From assembly GCA_045545235.1 (NCBI GenBank), contig JAZQAN010000025.1, positions 50,191 to 114,190 of the forward strand: a stretch of DNA of 64,000 bases, given 5' to 3'. A program made the position numbers and the translations under genes. The first letter of the stretch is position 1, and the number at the start of each line of letters is the position of its first letter. The notes beneath the pieces were generated by a model. It had not been told where the DNA came from, made no database searches, and saw only the letters and a list, made by a program, of their open reading frames with translations. This DNA is from CAZNKU01 sp045545235 (GTDB lineage Bacteria > Bacillota > Clostridia > Monoglobales > Firm-18). Below, piece by piece: positions 16,233-23,620 of the stretch.

Positions 16233-17132
16233 ATGATTAAGGTTTCAAATGTAACGAAATATTTTGATGATTTTAAGGTGCTTGATGAATTTACAATGAA
16301 CGTTCCAAAAGGCTCTGTATATGGTCTCGTTGGTTCAAACGGTGCCGGAAAAACTACTATAATTAACCATATTAATGGTGTTTTAAAGCCACTGAGCGGA
16401 GAAATAACCATAGACGGAGAAAAGGTTTACGAAAATGTAAATGTAAAAATGAGAGTTTTAAACATTGCAGATGACTGGTTTTATTACAGTACATTTACCA
16501 TAAGGGAAATGGCAAAATTCTATGCCGATACATATAAAAAATTCAACTGGAACAGATATGAGGCAATAAAAGAAGTTTTTAAAATTGATGAAAAAAGGCA
16601 GATAAGAAAGCTTTCAAAGGGTATGAAAAAGCAGGTTGCTTTCTGGCTTTCCCTTTCGGCAATGCCTGATGTTTTAATACTTGATGAGCCTTTGGACGGA
16701 CTCGACCCCGTTATGAGAAAACAGGTTTTGAATCTTGTTATAGCAGATGTTGCCGACAGAGAAATGACTGTTTTGGTTTCATCACACAATCTTCGCGAGC
16801 TTGAAGATATTTGTGACTGGGTAGGCATTATACACAACGGCAGAATGGTTGCCGAAAAGCCTCTTGATGATTTAAAGGGTTGTGTGCATAAATATCAGGT
16901 TGTATTTGACGGCGAAGGCGCTGAAAAAATAAAGGAATCTGAAAATGTATTGCATATTTCAAATACCGGTACGGTTTACAGTATAATAATACGGGGTGAA
17001 GTTGATGAAACAGAAGCTTTGCTAAAAGAGCTTAAGCCTGTTTTGTGTGAACGTATAAGCCTTACTTTGGAAGAGGTTTTCATTTACGAATTGGGAGGTT
17101 TGGGCTATGACATTAAAAACATCATTGTTTAA
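16233..17132 (+). CDS. ABC transporter ATP-binding protein
   Basis: A 299-residue ATPase. Walker A is GSNGAGKTT (about residues 34-42), the signature is degenerate, LSKGMKKQV in place of LSGGQ, Walker B is VLILDEPLDG, and the switch is VLVSSHN. The C-terminal ~80 residues beyond the nucleotide-binding domain are typical of ABC-2/YtrB-like exporters. The last 26 bp overlap the permease gene, so translation is coupled. Substrate unknown; with a YtrA-like regulator a role in resistance to a wall-active compound or in envelope stress is likely but unproven. Confidence 0.92.
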   Translation: MIKVSNVTKYFDDFKVLDEFTMNVPKGSVYGLVGSNGAGKTTIINHINGVLKPLSGEITIDGEKVYENVNVKMRVLNIADDWFYYSTFTIREMAKFYADTYKKFNWNRYEAIKEVFKIDEKRQIRKLSKGMKKQVAFWLSLSAMPDVLILDEPLDGLDPVMRKQVLNLVIADVADREMTVLVSSHNLRELEDICDWVGIIHNGRMVAEKPLDDLKGCVHKYQVVFDGEGAEKIKESENVLHISNTGTVYSIIIRGEVDETEALLKELKPVLCERISLTLEEVFIYELGGLGYDIKNIIV

Positions 17133-19128
17133 TAAGGGTATATACAAATCAACTATTAAACGTTGTCTTTGGGGTTCGGTGCTGTACTTTGTAATTTTGC
17201 TTATATGTAATGTTTTGCCCATTACACTGATGGGTGAATATCATCTGAGCAGTGATATAATTTATGATAACGGACTTGTGTTTGGCTCTGTTGTGGTTTC
17301 AATGTTTGTACCTACTGTTGCTTCGTTACTTGTGTTCAGGTACATACATTCCAAAAAAACAAGTGTGTTTACACACAGCTTGCCTGTAACAAGAAATTCT
17401 GTGTATTTATCTTCAATTGCAGGGGCGTTTACACTTATGTTTGCACCTGTTCTGGCTTGCGGACTTATACTTCTTTTAATGGCTTTGACAGGGTATTCAT
17501 ACTGTATGACTATATCCTCGTGCTTTGTGTGGATTGGTATGAATATTCTTACTTTGTTTTTAATGTTTTCGTGTTCCTGCCTTTCTGCAAATCTTACGGG
17601 AAACGGCTTTGCAATGGTGGCAATAAACGGCTTGCTTCATGGCATCGTTCCACTTGTGACTGTTACATTTAATCAGGTTGCAACATTCTTTTTGTATGGC
17701 TTTAAAAATATGAATGATTTTATATCTGAAGTAGTGTACAGTAACTTTGTTGTGTGGCTTGGAAGGTCTGCTGATAATGTAGCTGTTGAATATTATTCCG
17801 ATGCAGTGGCTAACAGACAGTTTGAAGTTGGCAGAATGTTTGTTTATATAGCAATTGCGGTATTGTTTTACATTTTATCGTGGGTTATTTACAAAGTGCG
17901 TAATCTTGAAAATGCTGAAGATGTGGCGGCTTTTAAATGCTTAAATCCAATATTCAAATACCTTGTTACATTTTTGGCTGCAATAAGCAGCTTTGCGTTG
18001 TTTGGTGAATTTATGAACCAGAGTATTGCAGTGTTTGGTGCAACTATTGCAATTATTTCTGCAGTTGTATATTTTGGTGCAGAAATGCTTTTGAAAAAAT
18101 CTTTGCGTGTGTTTAAATCCTACAAGGGTTTTGTGGTGTTTGGTGTTGTGTTTGTTGCTTTGATATGTTTTACGGCATTTACATCGTTTTTCGGCTTTGA
18201 AAGCTATGTTCCTGATGCAGATAATGTAGAAAGTGTTGCAGTATACAGTCATTATCAGTATGAAGAGCCATTTGTAGAAGATGAAGATTTTATAAAACAC
18301 GTTACAAACTGGCATAAAAATCATCTTGACCAAAAGCTTGGTACAGTTTTAGACCCGGGTATTACAGGGGGATACTATACAAGAACACATCTTGTATACA
18401 AACTTTCAAACGGAAAAGTTGTTGAAAGAACATATTATTTAACAGAAAATGAAAATTATAAGATTTACGAGGAGTTTTATAAATTCAACGAATATAAATT
18501 TAAAGCATTTGAAATGTTTGGGAACGATGCGGAAAGTTTAATGAGTATGTCGGTGTATTCCGAACATGACGGTAATGTTGCCAGAATAGAAACAAAAGAG
18601 CAAAAAAAGCAATTGTTTGAATGCTTGCGCAAGGATATAGCTGCGTTGGATTATGGGCAAATCCATACCTCTACATTAAGTACCTGCCACGTGGATATGG
18701 AATTTAAAAGTGAAAGATTCGTACCTGGTATGGGCGGTTCTAAGGTTTCGTATTTCAGCTATGGCTTGAACAGAAACTTTAAAAATACATATAAGTGGCT
18801 AAAGGATAATGGGTACGGAAACTGTGTAACGGTTGTTAATGAGAATATGCCATTGTATGTTATATATGATATGAACCTTTCGGCGGCGTGGAAGGCGTAC
18901 ACTTCAGATTCAACAGAATTTGATGGCAGAGTTTTGAAAAACATCAGTATAAGCAACGGTGAGTTAAAAGAAAAGGTGTATGATTATCTTGATAATACTC
19001 ATTTCAGCTATGGGCCTGATAAAAAATTCTATTCGGTAATTTGTCCGCAGGATGAAAATAACTACAGTTTATTGGCCAGTATCCCTGAAGAAAATATAAA
19101 AGAATTTGAAGAATTTTTAAATAAATAA
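17107..19128 (+). CDS. ABC transporter permease, large ABC-2-like subunit
   Basis: A 673-residue membrane protein. The first ~400 residues contain some ten hydrophobic segments; one more segment near residue 360 (FVVFGVVFVALICF) is followed by a ~300-residue soluble region, probably extracytoplasmic, that is rich in Tyr, Lys and acidic residues. GGGAGG (17094-17099) lies before ATG 17107, inside the ATPase gene. Size exceeds simple ABC-2 permeases; the extra soluble domain recalls ytr-type permeases that sense or bind an external ligand. It is the last gene of the operon. Family assignment by layout and context more than by motif. Confidence 0.78.
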   Translation: MTLKTSLFNKGIYKSTIKRCLWGSVLYFVILLICNVLPITLMGEYHLSSDIIYDNGLVFGSVVVSMFVPTVASLLVFRYIHSKKTSVFTHSLPVTRNSVYLSSIAGAFTLMFAPVLACGLILLLMALTGYSYCMTISSCFVWIGMNILTLFLMFSCSCLSANLTGNGFAMVAINGLLHGIVPLVTVTFNQVATFFLYGFKNMNDFISEVVYSNFVVWLGRSADNVAVEYYSDAVANRQFEVGRMFVYIAIAVLFYILSWVIYKVRNLENAEDVAAFKCLNPIFKYLVTFLAAISSFALFGEFMNQSIAVFGATIAIISAVVYFGAEMLLKKSLRVFKSYKGFVVFGVVFVALICFTAFTSFFGFESYVPDADNVESVAVYSHYQYEEPFVEDEDFIKHVTNWHKNHLDQKLGTVLDPGITGGYYTRTHLVYKLSNGKVVERTYYLTENENYKIYEEFYKFNEYKFKAFEMFGNDAESLMSMSVYSEHDGNVARIETKEQKKQLFECLRKDIAALDYGQIHTSTLSTCHVDMEFKSERFVPGMGGSKVSYFSYGLNRNFKNTYKWLKDNGYGNCVTVVNENMPLYVIYDMNLSAAWKAYTSDSTEFDGRVLKNISISNGELKEKVYDYLDNTHFSYGPDKKFYSVICPQDENNYSLLASIPEENIKEFEEFLNK

Positions 19129-19131
19129 TCC

Positions 19132-19168
19132 AAAATCGGTATATGCATTTTGTATATACCGATTTTTG
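19132..19168 (+). terminator. Terminator after the ABC permease
   Basis: AAAATCGGTATA (19132-19143) pairs with TATACCGATTTT (19155-19166), followed by TTG. Confidence 0.8.
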
Positions 19169-19197
19169 TTGAAAAGGGATAGAATATATGGTAAAAT
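19169..19197 (+). promoter_or_regulatory. Predicted sigma-A promoter of the tcdA-like gene
   Basis: TTGAAA (19169-19174), 17 bp, TAAAAT (19192-19197). Confidence 0.55.
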
Positions 19198-19219
19198 AGT
19201 TTAGAAAGGTGTTAAAACT

Positions 19220-19930
19220 ATGATAAATGAATTTTCAAGAACAGCACTTTTGCTGGGTGAGGAAAAACTGAATAAACTTAAAAATTCTACCGTTGCGGTT
19301 TTTGGAGTAGGCGGAGTAGGAGGCTACGTTGCAGAGGCACTTGCACGCTCGGGAGTGGGGCATATTGTTCTTGTTGACAAGGATGTTGTAAGTCTTACAA
19401 ATTTAAACCGTCAGGTTATTGCACTTCATTCCACCGTAGGTATGCCTAAAACGGAGGTTATGAAAAAACGTATTGAAGACATTAACCCCAATGCGGTTGT
19501 TGAGGTTAAGGACTGTTTTTATCTTCCTGAAACAAGCGGGGAGTTTGACTTTTCAAAGTATGACTATGTTGTAGATGCAATAGATACGGTGACAGGTAAA
19601 ATTGAGCTTGTAATGCAGGCTCAGGCTTCGGGAATACCGATAATTTCATCAATGGGTACAGGCAACAAGCTAAACCCTGCAATGTTTGAAGTTTCGGATA
19701 TTTACAAAACCTCGGTATGTCCGCTTGCAAGGGTAATGAGGTATGAACTTAAAAAACGCGGAGTAAAAAAATTAAAGGTTGTATATTCAAAGGAAAAACC
19801 CATTGTACCTGATGAAAATACAGAGTGTGACAAGGCAGGAAAAACTGTTGGCAGTATTGCCTTTGTACCATCTGTTGCAGGACTTATTATTGCCTCGGAG
19901 GTTGTAAAAGATTTATGCCAAGACAGTTAG
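19220..19930 (+). CDS. tcdA: tRNA threonylcarbamoyladenosine dehydratase (E1-like, TcdA/CsdL family)
   Basis: A 236-residue ubiquitin-E1-like ATPase that cyclises t6A to ct6A at position 37 of ANN-decoding tRNAs. The Rossmann nucleotide-binding motif is VFGVGGVGGYVAEALARSG, followed by LVDKDVVSLTNLNRQ, the arginine/asparagine/glutamine set used for adenylation, and DAIDTVTGK. SSMGTGNKLNP and CDKAGKTVGS are typical of the TcdA branch and separate it from ThiF and MoeB. AGAAAGGTG precedes ATG 19220. The 3' end overlaps the next gene by 16 bp. Confidence 0.9.
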   Translation: MINEFSRTALLLGEEKLNKLKNSTVAVFGVGGVGGYVAEALARSGVGHIVLVDKDVVSLTNLNRQVIALHSTVGMPKTEVMKKRIEDINPNAVVEVKDCFYLPETSGEFDFSKYDYVVDAIDTVTGKIELVMQAQASGIPIISSMGTGNKLNPAMFEVSDIYKTSVCPLARVMRYELKKRGVKKLKVVYSKEKPIVPDENTECDKAGKTVGSIAFVPSVAGLIIASEVVKDLCQDS

Positions 19931-20751
19931 AAGCATATCAGCTTATAGAACGCAGTTTAATAAAAAAATACAGAAAAGAAATATGGAATCCTTTTATTGC
20001 AGGTGTTAAACGTTATGAACTGATAAATGACGGTGACAAAATTGCAGTGTGCATATCGGGTGGCAAGGATTCATGGATTATGGCAAATTTAATGCGCCAT
20101 CTGCAAAAAATAAGTGATACAAAATTTGAGCTTGTATATCTTTGTATGGATCCCGGCTACAGGGAAGTAAACCGACAGAGAATTGAAAAAAATGCCGAAC
20201 TTATGAAAATTGACCTTGAAATTTTTTCTTCCGATATTTTTGATGCGGTAAATACTATGGAGGGGTCACCCTGTTATATGTGTGCAAGAATGAGGCGTGG
20301 TCACCTTTATGCGAAGGCAAAAGAGCTGGGGTGCAATAAAATTGCACTTGGTCATCACTTTGATGATGTTATTGAAACTACCTTGATGGGTATGATGTAC
20401 GGTGCACAGCTTCAGGCTATGATTCCCAAGCTTCACAGTACAAATTTTGAGGGTATGGAGCTTATACGTCCTTTGTATTGCGTACATGAGGAATATATAA
20501 TTGCATGGAAAAATTACAACAACCTTGAGTTTATACAATGCGCCTGTCGTTTTGTTGAGAATCGTGATTCCTCCGCTGACGGAATAGGAGAGTCCAAACG
20601 TCAGGAAATAAAAATGCTCATAAAAGAGCTTAAAAAAGTGAACCCACTTGTGGACAGCAATATTTTTAACAGTATTCACTCTGTTGAGCTTGATACTATG
20701 CCCGGTTATAAGACGAAGGGAAGGGAATATTCATTTCTTGATAACTTTTGA
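19915..20751 (+). CDS. PP-loop ATPase, tRNA 2-thiocytidine biosynthesis TtcA-like
   Basis: A 278-residue enzyme of the TtcA/TilS family. The PP-loop CISGGKDSW binds ATP and activates the tRNA base; CYMCARMRRGHLY matches the Cys-x2-Cys that holds an iron-sulfur cluster in TtcA; GHHFDDVIETTLM follows as in the family. It likely thiolates C32 of tRNA, though a different target base is possible. It starts within the end of tcdA, so the pair is translationally coupled. The last 21 bp overlap, tail to tail, the permease gene on the other strand. Confidence 0.85.
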   Translation: MPRQLEAYQLIERSLIKKYRKEIWNPFIAGVKRYELINDGDKIAVCISGGKDSWIMANLMRHLQKISDTKFELVYLCMDPGYREVNRQRIEKNAELMKIDLEIFSSDIFDAVNTMEGSPCYMCARMRRGHLYAKAKELGCNKIALGHHFDDVIETTLMGMMYGAQLQAMIPKLHSTNFEGMELIRPLYCVHEEYIIAWKNYNNLEFIQCACRFVENRDSSADGIGESKRQEIKMLIKELKKVNPLVDSNIFNSIHSVELDTMPGYKTKGREYSFLDNF

Positions 20752-21114
20752 TTTTTTTCTTTCCTTAATACCACATATAATCTGCCATACTCCAACGGCA
20801 AGTAAAAAAAAGGCAAATATTTTGCCAAGCAGAGGGGTAGGCAGATATTTTATACAAACTGCACCTATTCCTGCACTTACTACACCCGTTGAGGCAATTT
20901 TTAAAGCTATTTTATAATCAATATTTTTGTTTTTAATGTGCACAATAAGTGCGAAAACTGCAGTGGGTATAAAGTATAAAAGAGTTATGCCCTGTGCAAT
21001 TTTCTGGTCAAAGCCTAAAAATATTGTGAGTACAGGTATAAGTATAATGCCTCCACCCATTCCCATACCGCTTATTATTCCTGAAATAAAGCCTGCAAGT
21101 ATTAAATAAATCAT
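20731..21114 (-). CDS. TSUP/TauE-SafE family permease, half-size subunit B
   Basis: A 127-residue membrane protein, half the size of usual TauE/SafE permeases, with about four hydrophobic segments. GMGMGGGIILIPVLTIFLG is the repeat motif of the family (GxGGGxxxxP). Its gene overlaps the preceding permease gene by 4 bp (ATGA). It is paired with the 115-residue subunit; together they would rebuild the normal eight-helix protein. The family exports sulfur anions or small organic acids; substrate unknown. It ends inside the convergent ttcA-like gene. Confidence 0.85.
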   Translation of the reverse strand: MIYLILAGFISGIISGMGMGGGIILIPVLTIFLGFDQKIAQGITLLYFIPTAVFALIVHIKNKNIDYKIALKIASTGVVSAGIGAVCIKYLPTPLLGKIFAFFLLAVGVWQIICGIKERKKSKVIKK

Positions 21115-21458
21115 AAAAACGTTTTGATACCTCCTGCAATCATAGAAATTCCAAAAAGGATTTTAAGGTATGCAGAAGGTATTTTTTTTAGAAACTTTGC
21201 GCCTAATACCGCACCTGCACAACCTGAAACAGAAAGAATAAGTGTGGATTTTATGTCAATATTCCCCTGCCTGAAATAAAAATATGCGGATATTAAGGTT
21301 ATGGGAAGTATAATTGCAATTGCTGTTGAGTGAGACTTTTTTGCATCCACCCCAAGCAGTTCAATTGATGGAACAACTACTGTTCCGCCCCCTGTTCCAA
21401 GAAGTCCGTTAATAAAACCTGAAATTATTCCAATAATATAAAAGGCATATTTTTTCAT
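21111..21458 (-). CDS. TSUP/TauE-SafE family permease, half-size subunit A
   Basis: A 115-residue membrane protein with the first TauE/SafE repeat: GFINGLLGTGGGTVVVP, then HSTAIAIILPITLISAYFY and a C-terminal segment ILFGISMIAGGIKTFL. It is the upstream member of a two-gene unit and overlaps its partner by 4 bp. Full-length family members carry two such halves in one chain, so this is a split form, likely an obligate heterodimer. No clear promoter was found in the AT-rich space before it. Confidence 0.85.
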   Translation of the reverse strand: MKKYAFYIIGIISGFINGLLGTGGGTVVVPSIELLGVDAKKSHSTAIAIILPITLISAYFYFRQGNIDIKSTLILSVSGCAGAVLGAKFLKKIPSAYLKILFGISMIAGGIKTFL

Positions 21459-21529
21459 ATAAAACCTCGCTTTTTAATATTATTATGTGTTTTAAAATTG
21501 AAAATATCAGTGGTTTTTCAAAAAAACAA

Positions 21530-21558
21530 TTGATATTTTTGGGGTTTTGTATTATAAT
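21530..21558 (+). promoter_or_regulatory. Predicted sigma-A promoter of the asp23-fakA-recG unit
   Basis: TTGATA (21530-21535), 17 bp, TATAAT (21553-21558). Confidence 0.65.
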
Positions 21559-21590
21559 ATAAACAAGTATGCATATGGAGGTGTATTATA

Positions 21591-21947
21591 ATGAACGCTA
21601 AAATTGAAAATGCTAACGGTATAATTACAATTTCTAACGATGTAATAGCTACAATTGCAGGTGATGCTGCAACACGTTGTTACGGTGTTGTAGGTATGGC
21701 TGTGCGTAATAAAAAAGACGGTATTGCGTCACTTTTAAAAAGAGATGCTATGTCAAAGGGTATTAAGGTTACAAATGAAGACGGAGAACTTACTATTGAT
21801 GTTCACGTTATTGTAGGTTATGGTGTAAATATAAAAACAACTTCTGAAAGTATTATAGAAAGCGTTATCTACAACGTAGAAAGCGTAACAGGCTTTAAGG
21901 TTAAAGGTGTAAATGTTAACGTTGAAAGCGTCAGAGTGGATGATTAA
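21591..21947 (+). CDS. Asp23/Gls24 (alkaline shock) family envelope stress protein
   Basis: A 118-residue cytoplasmic protein matching YloU/Asp23: GIITISNDVIATIAGDAA near the N-terminus, CYGVVGMA, then DVHVIVGYGVNI and the closing KGVNVNVESVRV. The family forms membrane-associated assemblies and is tied to envelope homeostasis. ATGGAGGTG precedes ATG 21591. It lies 12 bp before the fakA-like gene, an order conserved in Bacillus (yloU-yloV), which supports the assignment. Confidence 0.9.
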   Translation: MNAKIENANGIITISNDVIATIAGDAATRCYGVVGMAVRNKKDGIASLLKRDAMSKGIKVTNEDGELTIDVHVIVGYGVNIKTTSESIIESVIYNVESVTGFKVKGVNVNVESVRVDD

Positions 21948-21959
21948 GGAGGAAAGCCG

Positions 21960-23591
21960 GTGTTAAAGACTATAGACGGTGCTTTGCTTAAAAAAGCATT
22001 TTTAAGCGGTGCCAACAATCTTGAAAATAATAAGAAAATGGTCGATGACCTTAATGTATTTCCTGTGCCTGACGGTGATACGGGAACAAATATGTCTATG
22101 ACTGTTATGGCTGCAGCAGGTCAGATTGCAGCACTTGATACAAACAGTATATCAAAGGTGGCAGAGATTATTGCTTCTGCCTCACTTCGCGGTGCAAGAG
22201 GTAATAGTGGTGTTATTTCTTCCCAGCTTTTCAGAGGCTTTTATAAGGGTCTTAACAAGCTTGATGAGGTTAATTCCGTTCAGCTTGCAGAAGCTTTTAA
22301 AAGTGCCAAAGAAACTGCTTATAAGGCGGTTATGAAGCCTACAGAAGGTACAATTCTTACTGTTGCAAGAGAAACGGCAGATTATGCTGTTAAAATTGCA
22401 CCTAAGGTTGAAGATATTTGTGAATTTATAAACCTTGTTGCAAAATATGCACACGAGGTGCTTGACAAAACTCCTGAAATGCTACCTGTTCTTAAGCAGG
22501 CAGGTGTTGTGGATGCAGGCGGTATGGGTCTTTGTACAATTTTAGATGGTTGTGCAAGTGCAGCTATGGGCAATGAAATTAAGCTTAATGAAGGTGCATC
22601 TGTTTCTGTGGCATCTTCTGCTGCAACAAGAGTAGAAGTTGATGCAGATATTGAATTTATGTACTGCACAGAATTTATTATTGCAAAAAAGACAAATTAC
22701 AGTCTGGATAAATTCCGCAGTGATATTTCACCTAAGGGTGACTGTATGCTTGTAATTGATGACGATGATGTTGTTAAAGTTCATATTCACACAAATAATC
22801 CGGGCTTTGTTCTTGAACAGGCTGTTAAGATTGGTGAAATGGAAAGCATTAAAATTGATAATATGAAAATTCAGCACAGTGAAGGTGCTGTTGAAAAGGC
22901 TGAACCTGTTGCTGAAGTACCAAAGGAACCTGCTAAAAAGTACGGTATGGTTGCCGTTGCCGCAGGTGAAGGTATGGAACAGATTTTCCTTGAAATAGGT
23001 GTAGATAAAATGGTTGAAGGCGGACAGAGTATGAACCCAAGTACGGAGGATATTCTAAAAGCCGTTGAAGCCGTAAATGCTGAAACTGTTTTTGTTTTTC
23101 CAAATAACAAAAATATTATTCTTGCGGCTGAACAGGTTGACGAGCTTACTGAAAAGAATGTTGTTGTTATACCTACAAAGTCTATACCTCAGGGTGTAAG
23201 TGCTGTACTTACATTTGATGAGAGTGCAGATGTTGAAGAAGTTACAGATGCTATGCTTGAGGCGGTTGCTATGGTAAAAACAGGTTCTGTTACTTTTGCG
23301 GCAAGAGATTCTGAAATTGACGGTATGGTAATTAAAGAAAATGATATTATGGGTATGGAAGAGGGTAAAATTTCTTTCCTTGGCGAAAAGCCTGAAGAGG
23401 TTGTTATAAACCTTCTTGAAAATATGGTTGATGATGAGGCTGCTATGATTTCTGTATTCTACGGAAGTGATGTTACAGATGAACAGGCGGCTGAACTTGA
23501 GGCTGAAATTAACCAAAAATATCCAAAGGTTGATTGTATGGTACACAATGGAGGTCAGCCACTTTACTATTATATAATTTCAGTTGAATAA
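21960..23591 (+). CDS. fakA: Fatty acid kinase A-like protein (DhaL/DAK2 domain, YloV family)
   Basis: A 543-residue protein. The N-terminal ~200 residues are a DhaL ATP-binding domain: NVFPVPDGDTGTNMSMT carries the Asp cluster that holds Mg-ATP, followed by RGARGNSGVISSQ and the DAGGMGL loop. The remaining part contains the middle DAK-linked region and a C-terminal domain (HNGGQPLYYY end). FakA phosphorylates exogenous fatty acids held by a FakB/DegV protein; no fakB is in this window. Starts at GTG 21960 after AGGAGG. Gene order asp23-fakA-recG is as in Bacillus. Confidence 0.9.
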   Translation: MLKTIDGALLKKAFLSGANNLENNKKMVDDLNVFPVPDGDTGTNMSMTVMAAAGQIAALDTNSISKVAEIIASASLRGARGNSGVISSQLFRGFYKGLNKLDEVNSVQLAEAFKSAKETAYKAVMKPTEGTILTVARETADYAVKIAPKVEDICEFINLVAKYAHEVLDKTPEMLPVLKQAGVVDAGGMGLCTILDGCASAAMGNEIKLNEGASVSVASSAATRVEVDADIEFMYCTEFIIAKKTNYSLDKFRSDISPKGDCMLVIDDDDVVKVHIHTNNPGFVLEQAVKIGEMESIKIDNMKIQHSEGAVEKAEPVAEVPKEPAKKYGMVAVAAGEGMEQIFLEIGVDKMVEGGQSMNPSTEDILKAVEAVNAETVFVFPNNKNIILAAEQVDELTEKNVVVIPTKSIPQGVSAVLTFDESADVEEVTDAMLEAVAMVKTGSVTFAARDSEIDGMVIKENDIMGMEEGKISFLGEKPEEVVINLLENMVDDEAAMISVFYGSDVTDEQAAELEAEINQKYPKVDCMVHNGGQPLYYYIISVE

Positions 23592-23620
23592 TTAAATAAC
23601 CAATGTATGCGGAGGGTAAT

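Noticed and set aside
21459..21529. Minus-strand promoter for the split TSUP permease
   Set aside because: Several TTGAAA and TA-rich boxes occur but none pair with an acceptable spacer.
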